DNA from: Gammaproteobacteria bacterium
GTDB taxonomy: Bacteria > Pseudomonadota > Gammaproteobacteria > S012-40
Assembly (NCBI GenBank): GCA_029857925.1
Contig: JAOUGF010000140.1
Coordinates: 1-6,172, forward strand
Reading direction: 5' to 3'
DNA: 6,172 bases
The notes beneath the pieces are model-generated. The model searched no databases. It was not told the DNA's origin and was given only the letters and a program-made list of their open reading frames with translations. A program made the position numbers and the translations under genes. This document shows, piece after piece, positions 1 to 6,172 of this stretch (positions are counted from its first letter, which is position 1; every line of letters starts with the position of its first letter).

Positions 1-329
1 AAACCCATGACGGCAAAAAAGTCTACATCATTGAATCCACGCCTCATGAGGACGCCCCGGTGGTGTGGGGTAAAGAAGTCATCAAAGTCCGCGCCGATGA
101 CATTTTTTTACAGCAAGACTTCTATGACCAGCAAGGCAAACTCATAAAGTCCGGGATTGCGAACCAACTCAAAACCATTTCCGGGCGCACCATAGCGATG
201 ACGTTTCGTATGCAAAAAAAAGACGCGGAGGATGAATGGACGGAATTCCGCGTAAAAGAGGCGAAATTCGATCTCAACATCCCTGACAACTACTTCACAC
301 TTGCGAATTTGCGCAACGCCAGGGATTGA
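1..329 (+). CDS. LolA-like outer membrane lipoprotein-sorting protein, C-terminal part (5' end outside window)
   Basis: The reading frame is open from base 3, the first full codon, to the TGA at 327-329. It gives about 108 residues with no start codon needed inside the window, so this is the tail of a larger protein. Visible features are a run of beta-strand-like segments (KKVYIIES, IKVRADD, QQDFYDQQGKLIKSG), then RTIAMTFRMQKK, and an ending of the type IPDNYFTLANL. That pattern matches my knowledge of the LolA-like family (PF17131, 'outer membrane lipoprotein-sorting protein'), whose members are exported and adopt a lipid-binding half-barrel. The signal peptide, if present, lies off the left edge. 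The gene stops 2 bases before the first permease start, so it probably belongs to the same operon and acts as the periplasmic partner of that ABC transporter. The family call rests on pattern recognition; the cargo is unknown. Confidence 0.78.
   Translation, partial: THDGKKVYIIESTPHEDAPVVWGKEVIKVRADDIFLQQDFYDQQGKLIKSGIANQLKTISGRTIAMTFRMQKKDAEDEWTEFRVKEAKFDLNIPDNYFTLANLRNARD
321..325 (+). promoter_or_regulatory. Ribosome binding site of the first permease
   Basis: AGGGA lies 6 bases before the ATG at 332 and inside the last codons of the upstream gene. It decides the start: the in-frame TTG at 326 would directly abut this Shine-Dalgarno sequence and leave no spacer, so ATG 332 is preferred. 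Confidence 0.65.
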
Positions 330-331
330 TA

Positions 332-1561
332 ATGGACACCACACTCCGCTTGGCTTGGCGTAATTTGTGGCGCAACCCCCGGCGCACGCTGTTGACCATG
401 TGCGCGATCGGGTTCGGCGCGGTGTTGTTGATCTTCAGTATCGGCCTGCAATTGGGGCAGTACGATATGATGATAGGTAGCAATGTACGCATCTATCAAG
501 GCCTGTTGCAGATTCAACGCGACGGGTATCGCGCTGATCCGAAAATGCGCACCAGTATTCCCGACATATTAAACCTCGCTCAAAAGGTGCGCCTGGGTAC
601 GGGTTTTCAGCAGGTTTCCGCGCGCGCCAACGGGTTTGCGTTGGTATCGTCCGCTAAACGCACCTATGCCACTGCCGTGATAGGTGTGGAGGCCGCCAAC
701 GAACCCCGCGTTTCCACGTTGCCGGGCCTTGTCAAACAAGGGCATTATCTCAGTTCGAATCATGCCAACGAGGTCGTGATCGGCGCCGCACTGGCAAAAA
801 ATCTACAGGTATCCCTGGGTGATGAATTGACATTGCTCGGTGCCGCGCGTGACGGCGCGGTCGCCGCCGCGGTATTACCGATCACCGGCATTTTTGAGTC
901 CGGGAATGCGGATCTGGACCGCAGCATGGTACAGATTCCGATTGAGACCTTTCAAGAAACCTTCGGCATGGAGGGTCACGGACATAGTGTGGTGATTTTT
1001 GAAGAAGATTTCAAAAAGGTAACTCAATATCAGCAGCGCATTGAACAGGCGTTAGGCCCGCACCCCGGTCTCGTCGTCTTGACCTGGGATCAATTGCAAC
1101 CGGGCTTAAAAGAAATGATCGACCTGGACTATTCGGCGGGTTGGTTCATGTATGTTGTATTGGTCGCCATCATCACCTTCAGTATTTTAAATACCTTCTT
1201 GATGTCCGTGCTGGAACGCACGCGTGAATTCGGCATCATGCTCGCACTGGGATACAAACCGTTCAATATCGGGCGTTTAGTGATGCTGGAAGCGTTAATC
1301 TTGACACTCTTCGCGCTTATGATCGGTATCGCGTTAGGTGTCGCGGTGAACACCTATTTTTACTATCATGGCCTCACATTTGAAGGCATGGAAGAAATGG
1401 CCAAACTCTACAATTTACCGGCCTATATCAAACCCCAGATGTCGATTAAAGCGGTGTTGTCAGGCCCCGCGTTGATCCTGATCTTCACGCTGCTCGCGGC
1501 GCTCTACCCCGCGATGCGCATTCGCTTATTGTCTCCCGTGGAGGCCATGCGTAAAATATGA
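332..1561 (+). CDS. ABC transporter permease, FtsX/MacB (LolC/LolE-like) type, first subunit
   Basis: This is a 409-residue inner-membrane permease. It opens with a cytoplasmic LAWRNLWRNPRRT segment (residues 7-19), followed by TM1 at about 19-42. A large periplasmic MacB_PCD-like domain then runs to about residue 265. A C-terminal FtsX domain has TM2 (about 269-295), TM3 (about 316-345) and TM4 (about 375-396). The ERTREFG stretch just after TM2 is the conserved cytoplasmic turn of this family, thought to contact the ATPase. Length and four-helix topology are normal for LolC/LolE/MacB-type permeases. Known relatives move lipoproteins or other envelope substrates by mechanotransmission instead of carrying them through a membrane channel. 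Its stop overlaps the start of the second permease (ATGA, 1558-1561), implying translational coupling and a heterodimer. The substrate cannot be read from sequence; the LolA-like neighbour suggests a lipoprotein or lipid. Confidence 0.9.
   Translation: MDTTLRLAWRNLWRNPRRTLLTMCAIGFGAVLLIFSIGLQLGQYDMMIGSNVRIYQGLLQIQRDGYRADPKMRTSIPDILNLAQKVRLGTGFQQVSARANGFALVSSAKRTYATAVIGVEAANEPRVSTLPGLVKQGHYLSSNHANEVVIGAALAKNLQVSLGDELTLLGAARDGAVAAAVLPITGIFESGNADLDRSMVQIPIETFQETFGMEGHGHSVVIFEEDFKKVTQYQQRIEQALGPHPGLVVLTWDQLQPGLKEMIDLDYSAGWFMYVVLVAIITFSILNTFLMSVLERTREFGIMLALGYKPFNIGRLVMLEALILTLFALMIGIALGVAVNTYFYYHGLTFEGMEEMAKLYNLPAYIKPQMSIKAVLSGPALILIFTLLAALYPAMRIRLLSPVEAMRKI
356..388 (+). repeat. Paralogous repeat, copy 1: N-terminal WRNLWRNPRRT coding segment
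   Basis: These 33 bases match 1594-1626 at 30 of 33 positions. Both encode the cytoplasmic lead-in to TM1 of the two permeases. It is a conserved remnant of the duplication that made the gene pair, not a mobile repeat. Confidence 0.7.
1214..1233 (+). repeat. Paralogous repeat, copy 1: ERTREFG coding segment
   Basis: These 20 bases are identical to 2443-2462. Both encode ERTREFG just after TM2 of the two permeases. The identity extends to third codon positions, which suggests either strong conservation or occasional gene conversion. Confidence 0.7.
1540..1544 (+). promoter_or_regulatory. Probable ribosome binding site of the second permease
   Basis: GGAGG lies 13 bases before ATG 1558, within the end of the first permease gene. 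The spacing is longer than usual, so translation of the second permease probably also relies on coupling through the ATGA stop/start overlap. Confidence 0.45.
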
Positions 1562-2787
1562 AACAGGGTTACACCTTAATTTTCGCGCTCGCGTGGCGCA
1601 ATTTGTGGCGCAATCCGCGGCGCACGATCGTTATTTTATTTGCGATTGTGTTGGGCGCATGGGCGATGATCGTCATGGCCGCCTATTCCCGCGGCATGAG
1701 CCAACAAGTATTTAACAATGCGATTGACAACCTGCTGGGACACATACAAATTCATGCGCCCGGTTATCTCGAAGACCCCGTCATTGACCGTGTCCTAGAC
1801 ACACAACAGCCCGCGCTCAAGACCGCGCTACTTGCCCCCGAAATTCAACATACCGCGGCGCGTGTACGCGTACCCGCCGTCGTCGCCAGTGAACGTGACA
1901 GTCAGGGCGTAACGCTGTTGGGCATAGACCCAGCCGCCGAAGCGGACATGTCCTTTATTCGAAAATCCGTGACGCTTGGAAAATATTTCGAAGGCAATCA
2001 GGATGGCGGCATCATTCTTGGTAAAAAATTGGTCGAACGTTTGGAAACAAGTCTGGGTAGGCGCGTCGTCTTGATGACCCAGAATAGCCAAAACAAGATC
2101 GCCGACCGCGGCTTTCGTATCGTCGGTATTTTCGATACGATGATAGATGCACAAGAAACCAGCTATGCATTTATCACATTAGGCACCGCGCAACAGATGT
2201 TGGATCTTGGAACAAATGTGTCGGAAATCGCTGTCAAATTATCCCATGCGGATCACACCGACAAAATACTGGGTGGGCTGCGCGCAGGTTTACCCGGCCT
2301 CGATGTAAAGCCTTGGTACACACTCGACGCGCTCACCAAATTGTTTCAAGACACCTGGGAAGGCAGTGCCTTCGTATGGTACCTGATCGTCTTTCTCGCA
2401 ATGGGGTTTGGTATTGTCAATACGATTTTGATGGCGGTCTTCGAACGCACGCGTGAATTCGGGCTATTTCAAGCCCTGGGCCTGAAACCCAATTTTATAT
2501 TGCTACAAGTGTGGCTAGAGTCGCTGTTATTACTGACCACAGGCCTGGCGATAGGCAACCTCGTGTCGTGGTTAACGGTGCTCGCCACCGGTGACGGGAT
2601 TGATGTTTCCGCATTCAGTCAAGGCATGGAAATGGTCAAATTGTCCAAAATTATTCCCTTCGTTCTGACCACCGATGACTTAGTGGTGGCAAACGCCGTG
2701 GTATTGATTTTAGGTTTGTTGACCTGCCTTTATCCCGCCTGGCGCGCGGCGCGCCTGGTGCCTGCACACGCAATTACGAGGGTGTAA
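1558..2787 (+). CDS. ABC transporter permease, FtsX/MacB (LolC/LolE-like) type, second subunit
   Basis: This is a 409-residue paralogue of the gene before it. It repeats the lead-in LAWRNLWRNPRRT at residues 11-23, then TM1 (about 23-44). A periplasmic domain of roughly 220 residues follows, including QIHAPGYLEDP near its start, the counterpart of QIQRDGYRADP in the first permease. The C-terminal FtsX domain has TM2 (about 270-294), the ERTREFG turn, TM3 (about 318-343) and TM4 (about 375-398). Start ATG 1558 overlaps the upstream stop by 4 bases. The stop TAA at 2785-2787 is 2 bases before the ATPase start. Two non-identical permeases plus one ATPase imply a heterodimeric membrane core as in LolCDE, although here both permeases precede the ATPase gene, whereas LolCDE is ordered C-D-E. 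The periplasmic domains have diverged far more than the membrane parts, suggesting different contacts for the two subunits, for example only one recruiting the LolA-like partner. Confidence 0.9.
   Translation: MKQGYTLIFALAWRNLWRNPRRTIVILFAIVLGAWAMIVMAAYSRGMSQQVFNNAIDNLLGHIQIHAPGYLEDPVIDRVLDTQQPALKTALLAPEIQHTAARVRVPAVVASERDSQGVTLLGIDPAAEADMSFIRKSVTLGKYFEGNQDGGIILGKKLVERLETSLGRRVVLMTQNSQNKIADRGFRIVGIFDTMIDAQETSYAFITLGTAQQMLDLGTNVSEIAVKLSHADHTDKILGGLRAGLPGLDVKPWYTLDALTKLFQDTWEGSAFVWYLIVFLAMGFGIVNTILMAVFERTREFGLFQALGLKPNFILLQVWLESLLLLTTGLAIGNLVSWLTVLATGDGIDVSAFSQGMEMVKLSKIIPFVLTTDDLVVANAVVLILGLLTCLYPAWRAARLVPAHAITRV
1594..1626 (+). repeat. Paralogous repeat, copy 2: N-terminal WRNLWRNPRRT coding segment
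   Basis: Partner of 356-388, matching at 30 of 33 positions in the same protein context of the second permease. Confidence 0.7.
2443..2462 (+). repeat. Paralogous repeat, copy 2: ERTREFG coding segment
   Basis: Identical over 20 bases to 1214-1233, in the same place after TM2 of the second permease. Confidence 0.7.
2778..2782 (+). promoter_or_regulatory. Ribosome binding site of the ABC ATPase
   Basis: GAGGG lies 7 bases before ATG 2790, overlapping the last codons of the second permease. The good spacing supports ATG 2790 as the start. Confidence 0.6.
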
Positions 2788-2789
2788 CA

Positions 2790-3461
2790 ATGACGGCCGT
2801 GGTGTCTTGCACAAATATCAAAAAGATTTACAAACAGGGCACGATAGACGTCGTCGCGTTGGCAGGCGTCGATCTCACCGTGGAACAGGGTGATTTTGTG
2901 TGTCTGTCCGGTCCGTCAGGGTCAGGCAAGACCACGTTGTTAAATATTATCGGCGGGTTGGATATGCCGAGTGCAGGTGAGATTAGCGTTGCAGGCAATA
3001 TGTTGCATACGATGAGCAAGGCGCAATTGGCGGAAATGCGCTTGCAACACGTCGGCTTTGTTTTCCAGGCCTATAACCTGATACCCGTGCTGACCGCGCA
3101 GGAAAATGTCGAGATGGTCATGCAGATGCAAGGGGTGTCCAAACGCGAACGCGGACGCCGCGCACGGCAGGTGCTGAAGGAAGTCGGGCTGGAAGGCATG
3201 GAAAATCGCAAGCCGCCTGAATTGTCCGGCGGACAACAACAACGCGTCGCGGTCGCGCGCGCGATCGTGTCAAATCCGAAATTGGTGTTGGCGGACGAAC
3301 CCACCGCGAATCTGGATTCAAAAACGGCAGAAAACTTGATTGATTTGATGCGGCACATGAACTCCGAACACGGCGTGACGTTCGTCATTTCAACGCACGA
3401 CCCGCGTGTCATGCTCCACGCCAAACGCAACCTCAAGATGGAAGACGGAAGGCTGGTTTAA
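2790..3461 (+). CDS. ABC transporter ATP-binding protein, LolD/MacB/FtsE type
   Basis: This 223-residue nucleotide-binding subunit is complete and has every catalytic motif. Walker A is GPSGSGKTT (41-49) and the Q-loop is at Gln93 in FVFQAYNLIP. The signature is LSGGQQQR (145-152). Walker B is LVLADE (165-170) with catalytic Glu170, the D-loop is NLD (174-176), and the H-loop is His203 in ISTHDPR. Length and the phrases LLNIIGGLD and ADEPTANLDS are typical of the family serving FtsX/MacB-like permeases (LolD, MacB ATPase domain, FtsE). It would dimerise on the cytoplasmic face of the two permeases encoded just upstream and power substrate release or transfer. It is the last gene of the operon. 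The next gene converges from the other strand after 19 bases. I do not assign lolD, because gene order and partner genes differ from the standard Lol operon. Confidence 0.95.
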   Translation: MTAVVSCTNIKKIYKQGTIDVVALAGVDLTVEQGDFVCLSGPSGSGKTTLLNIIGGLDMPSAGEISVAGNMLHTMSKAQLAEMRLQHVGFVFQAYNLIPVLTAQENVEMVMQMQGVSKRERGRRARQVLKEVGLEGMENRKPPELSGGQQQRVAVARAIVSNPKLVLADEPTANLDSKTAENLIDLMRHMNSEHGVTFVISTHDPRVMLHAKRNLKMEDGRLV

Positions 3462-3480
3462 ATTTCCTCCATAACGACGG

Positions 3481-4149
3481 TCATCGCGGATGAAAATCCC
3501 TCACCTCCGCCGTTGCGAACAGTAATGCGCCCAGCGGCAATTGCCTCGGTATGACCTTTTCCATACACCGTGAAAACACGCCACCCGCCGGAAAATATAC
3601 CGCGCTTGCGACATCGTCTGGGCGCATCCCGGCCCTGGAAAATAGCAGATAGAATTCGGACAAATCATGCCAATGCGCACCATAGTAGGCACCCTTGCCC
3701 CCGCCGCGCCCTTTTTGCAGATACAACCAACTATGCCGATTTAACACGCCCAACAACACCCTGTTTTTGCTGACGCGGCGCATTTCAGCCAGTGCACGCG
3801 CCTGTTTCGGTACAAAACATAGTGCAGTGATTGCAATTGCGCAGTCAAACTCGCCATTCTCAAAGGGCAATGCTCCAGCGTCGGCATGTATATAGCGCTC
3901 GTTACTTACACGTTGCGCGTTCGCCACCTCCAACATTGCCGGATCATTATCTATACCCACAACATCATAACCATCGCGGGCGAGTTGACGTGTAAAATAT
4001 CCGGTCCCGCACCCGACATCCAGCACCCTTGCCCCCTTGCTCAGACGCTACATGCGCTTCAACAACGCATATTCCGTCGCACCTATCCACGCCCCGCGCG
4101 GTGTTTTGTACCACGCGTCGTAATTCCAAGCATCACTCTTCAATGCCAT
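3481..4149 (-). pseudogene. Class I SAM-dependent methyltransferase interrupted by in-frame TAG
   Basis: The frame from ATG 4149 to TGA 3481 has 222 codons before the stop, and codon 34 is TAG (4050-4048). Before the stop, the 33 residues (starting MALKSDAWNYDAWY and including PRGAWIGATEYALLKRM) are a typical N-terminus for a small Methyltransf_11/UbiE-like family. After it the domain is intact. The SAM-binding motif I is LDVGCGTGYF (43-52) and the acidic residue ending strand 2 is Asp67 in VVGIDND. There is also ADAGALPF (89-96) and a following FDCAIAI strand. The substrate is unknown. The gap to the MFS gene upstream is 37 bases, so it probably shares that transcript. The rest shows no decay, so the stop is recent, an error, or bypassed. 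A shorter product from GTG 4026 (181 residues, keeping motif I) is possible. A single C-to-T change (CAG to TAG) would explain it. Confidence 0.8.
4032..4037 (-). promoter_or_regulatory. Possible internal ribosome binding site after the TAG
   Basis: On the minus strand AGGGGG (4037 to 4032) sits 5 bases before an in-frame GTG at 4026. This is a good Shine-Dalgarno-like match at workable spacing, 10 bases past the in-frame TAG. It could allow reinitiation of the methyltransferase, but it also simply encodes Lys-Gly-Ala, so it may be coincidence. Confidence 0.35.
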
Positions 4150-4186
4150 CTATCCTGTCTCAAAATCATTTTTAGTGATCTGAAAG

Positions 4187-5503
4187 TCAACTGGGTGTCT
4201 TATCCGCAGGGTGTATCAACGGATGGGTTTCTTCACCCCAATACCAAACCACCGCACCTGACAAACCCATGGCTATTGCCGTTAACCAAATTGCGTTTTC
4301 CAGCAAACCCGTCCACCCCGCAATCGCACCCAACATAAGCGCGCCGATACCATAACCGAGGTCGCGCCAAAACCGATAAATGCCAATCGCAGAGCCGCGC
4401 CATTGCGGATGTGCGATGTCCGCCACTGCCGCGCTAAGGTTGGGATACAACAATGCCATCCCCAATCCGGTGATTGCCGCACTCAACGACCACCACACAA
4501 CGCCGTTCCCCAAAAGCGTCATCGCCACCCCGCTGCCACACAACCACATGCCCCCAACGATGGGTTTTTTGCGCCCGATATGATCGGAAAGCCTGCCGGT
4601 AAAAAACTGCGCGCCACCCCAAACAAAGCCATAAATGCCGACTATCCAACCTATCTCCGTCAACGCGACATTGCGTTGATAAAAATAGACAGGTAGCACC
4701 ACCCACACCAACGCATCGACAAATTTTTCCACCAAACCGGCTTGACAAAAGCTCGCCATTCGACGGTCTCGCCACGACATCAGCGTAAATATTTCCCAGG
4801 TATTCGGAGTATCTACGATATTTTTAGGATAGCGTGGAAGTCCATTGGCGATATTGGATTGCGACTTGTGGGGTGCGTGCGCCCACGCCAACGTCTCCCG
4901 CACCCAAAACGCGGTCATCACCGTTGCGACACCGATCACGACCACGCCAAACACAAACAAACCCATGCGCGGGCCCCACATCATTGCCAAATAGCCGGTC
5001 AGGATGCCCGCTAACGCGACACCGACATAACCCGAAAATTCATTTAAACCCAGCGTAAATCCGCGTTGATTGGCGAGTGTGATATCCAGTTTTGCGGTCT
5101 GGGTCATAGACCACGTAAACCCCTGATTGACGCCCAGTAAAATGGTCGCGGCGACGATCCAATCCCAATTCGGCGCATACAAAATCATAAACGGTATTGG
5201 TATCGCGGCTGCCCACCCTAGCAACAATACCGACTTCCGACCGATGCGCTCAGACCAACGGCCTGCAACAAAATTCAATATGCCTTTGACAAAACCGAAC
5301 GCCACCACAAACGCCGTCAATAACATAAAAGAACCACGCGGCACACCGAACTCCTGTTCCGCCAACGCAGGTATCACAGTCCGCATCATGCCTAGCGTTA
5401 GGCCCACCATAAACACTTGTACTAGCTGGTGTGCGACCTGTTGAATGTTTTCGCGTATACCAAATTGTAATGGCGTATGACCGGACTGCATTTGATGTAG
5501 CAT
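4187..5503 (-). CDS. MFS transporter
   Basis: This 438-residue major facilitator superfamily permease is of normal length for a 12-helix member. The two-fold repeat is visible. The loop 2-3 motif appears as GRWSERIGRKS (81-91) in the N-terminal half and as GRLSDHIGRKK (303-313) in the C-terminal half. A polar linker of roughly residues 212-250 joins the two bundles. Hydrophobic stretches fill the rest. A soluble tail of about 15 residues follows the last helix. ATG 5503 is chosen because GGGAG precedes it by 9 bases; Met5 is a weaker alternative. The substrate cannot be deduced. The gene lies 41 bases after the persulfide-dioxygenase-like gene and 37 bases before the methyltransferase on the same strand, so co-transcription is likely. 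A role linked to sulfur compounds is a guess from the neighbour alone. Confidence 0.9.
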   Translation of the reverse strand: MLHQMQSGHTPLQFGIRENIQQVAHQLVQVFMVGLTLGMMRTVIPALAEQEFGVPRGSFMLLTAFVVAFGFVKGILNFVAGRWSERIGRKSVLLLGWAAAIPIPFMILYAPNWDWIVAATILLGVNQGFTWSMTQTAKLDITLANQRGFTLGLNEFSGYVGVALAGILTGYLAMMWGPRMGLFVFGVVVIGVATVMTAFWVRETLAWAHAPHKSQSNIANGLPRYPKNIVDTPNTWEIFTLMSWRDRRMASFCQAGLVEKFVDALVWVVLPVYFYQRNVALTEIGWIVGIYGFVWGGAQFFTGRLSDHIGRKKPIVGGMWLCGSGVAMTLLGNGVVWWSLSAAITGLGMALLYPNLSAAVADIAHPQWRGSAIGIYRFWRDLGYGIGALMLGAIAGWTGLLENAIWLTAIAMGLSGAVVWYWGEETHPLIHPADKTPS

Positions 5504-5512
5504 TTAACGGCG

Positions 5513-5517
5513 CTCCC
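5513..5517 (-). promoter_or_regulatory. Ribosome binding site of the MFS transporter
   Basis: GGGAG on the minus strand (5517 to 5513) lies 9 bases before ATG 5503, in the short gap after the upstream gene. It supports that start over the later in-frame Met5. Confidence 0.6.
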
Positions 5518-5526
5518 GATGCGTGA

Positions 5527-5551
5527 GGCGTAAATCCATTGGGTTTATGCC
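5527..5551. repeat. Imperfect inverted repeat over the stop codon at the MBL/MFS junction
   Basis: Arms 5527-5537 and 5541-5551 flank a 3-base loop. Nine of 11 positions are Watson-Crick pairs. The other two are G-U in + strand RNA but A-C mismatches in the minus-strand mRNA of these genes. The TAA of the metallo-beta-lactamase gene lies in one arm. There is no T-run after it on either strand, so it is not a standard intrinsic terminator. It could be an mRNA-stabilising hairpin, a weak attenuator, a protein site, or chance. Confidence 0.5.
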
Positions 5552-6172
5552 CTACCGCAATTGACGGCCACCATCTCCGACATGCCTGCGGGGCGTGGAG
5601 GAATCGCTGTGACCAGCGCATCCACAAACGCCGCCTTGTCCGACCATTGCAACCCGGGATTGAAACGCTTCTCAAAACCTATTGTCGATGACGGTTTCCC
5701 GGACAAGCCTACGCCACACACGCTACCCGCTTGGTGTCCTGGGAAAATCTCCACTTCATCGGGCAAGATTAATAGTTTTTGCGTAATACTGTCATATAAC
5801 TGCGCCGCCATCGCGTGCTCTTCACCGGCCAGGTCGGGTCGGCCTACACTCCCCACGAATAAGGTGTCTCCGGTCAGCACGAACCACGGAAACTCCCCGC
5901 GACGTTTGTCTGTAACGAGCAAGCACATACTGTCCGGTGTATGTCCTGGTGTGTGTAACACCTTCACGACGACGTTGCCCGCCTCAATTTCATCACCGTC
6001 ATGTAATGCGAGAAAAGTATAATTGACTTTATTGATGTCGCTCTCATGCAGACAATAGTGTGCGCCGCTCAATTCCGCGAGTTTTCTTCCACCCGAATAA
6101 TGATCGGCATGCACATGCGTATCGATGACATGCGCTATCGAAACGTTTGCGGCGCGCGCTTGATCGATAAAC
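5545..6172 (-). CDS. MBL-fold metallohydrolase, ETHE1/persulfide dioxygenase-like (5' end outside window)
   Basis: The frame is open from the right edge (first full codon at 6171) to TAA 5547-5545. It gives 208 residues, and the N-terminus lies beyond the window. The metal motif HxHxDH is seen as THVHADHYSGG. Further ligand positions follow in order: His in HTPGHTPDS, Asp in LTGDTLF, and His in FPGHQAGS. The GRPDL segment after the Asp, and the late segment with SVCG and STIGFEKRFNP, resemble the ETHE1/persulfide dioxygenase and CstB N-domain group more than glyoxalase II. Family members oxidise glutathione persulfide or similar persulfides to sulfite with one iron. No rhodanese domain follows; the protein ends about 40 residues after the FEKRFNP segment. 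It is the first visible gene of a likely operon with the MFS transporter. MBL fold is near certain; persulfide dioxygenase activity is probable but not shown. Confidence 0.85.
   Translation of the reverse strand, partial: FIDQARAANVSIAHVIDTHVHADHYSGGRKLAELSGAHYCLHESDINKVNYTFLALHDGDEIEAGNVVVKVLHTPGHTPDSMCLLVTDKRRGEFPWFVLTGDTLFVGSVGRPDLAGEEHAMAAQLYDSITQKLLILPDEVEIFPGHQAGSVCGVGLSGKPSSTIGFEKRFNPGLQWSDKAAFVDALVTAIPPRPAGMSEMVAVNCGRA

Noticed and set aside
326..331. TTG at 326 as the start of the first permease
   Set aside because: It would adjoin the AGGGA Shine-Dalgarno sequence with no spacer. ATG 332 has a normal 6-base spacing and begins the expected family N-terminus.
3447..3467. GGAA/TTCC stem at the end of the ATPase gene as a terminator
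   Set aside because: It has four base pairs with a 13-base loop and no T-run, so it is not a credible intrinsic terminator.
4048..4050. Pyrrolysine codon
   Set aside because: Known pyrrolysine enzymes are methylamine methyltransferases of a different fold with the residue in the active site. Here the codon is in an N-terminal helix of a SAM-dependent enzyme, and no suppressor system is visible in the window.
4161..4182. Possible terminator with a T-run between the MFS and methyltransferase genes
   Set aside because: The only stem is about 4 AT-rich pairs (ATCA/TGAT) around the T-run, far too weak; on the transcribed strand no T-run follows.
3886..4338. Open frame of 150 codons on the + strand
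   Set aside because: It runs antisense across the methyltransferase start and the MFS end, has no recognisable domain, and its composition is that of a shadow frame.
5561..6022. Open frame of 153 codons on the + strand
   Set aside because: It lies wholly antisense to the metallo-beta-lactamase gene, whose motifs are unmistakable; no domain or convincing ribosome binding site is seen.

Overview
The window looks like ordinary chromosomal DNA from a Gram-negative bacterium, most likely a proteobacterium and possibly a gammaproteobacterium. This is inferred from the LolA-like/LolCDE-like envelope genes and the general style of the proteins, not from any marker gene. Genes are tightly packed and GC content is moderate. 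I see no RNA gene, insertion sequence, CRISPR array or phage gene. There is no gene-free stretch over 300 bases.

The left half (1 to 3461, + strand) is one compact gene cluster read left to right. It holds the 3' end of a LolA-like outer-membrane lipoprotein-sorting protein, two paralogous FtsX/MacB-type ABC permeases, and a LolD/MacB-type ATPase. Spacings are +2, -4 (an ATGA overlap) and +2 bases, so these are almost certainly one operon. Together they would form an inner-membrane ABC machine, two different permease subunits plus an ATPase dimer, working with a periplasmic lipid- or lipoprotein-binding partner.

The right half (3481 to 6172, - strand) converges on it and reads right to left. 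It holds a metallo-beta-lactamase-fold protein of the ETHE1/persulfide-dioxygenase-like group (5' end outside the window), a 12-helix-type MFS transporter, and a class I SAM-dependent methyltransferase. The gaps of 41 and 37 bases suggest co-transcription. An imperfect inverted repeat covers the stop codon of the metallo-beta-lactamase gene just ahead of the MFS ribosome binding site.

The most notable anomaly is in the methyltransferase. Its true N-terminus (ATG at 4149) is separated from the rest by an in-frame TAG at codon 34. A plausible internal GTG start with a good Shine-Dalgarno sequence lies just downstream, so the gene is either a fresh pseudogene, a sequencing error, or made as an N-terminally shortened protein. 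I found no convincing previously undescribed system. The items worth a second look are this interrupted methyltransferase, the LolA-like/ABC module, and the metallo-beta-lactamase/MFS pairing.
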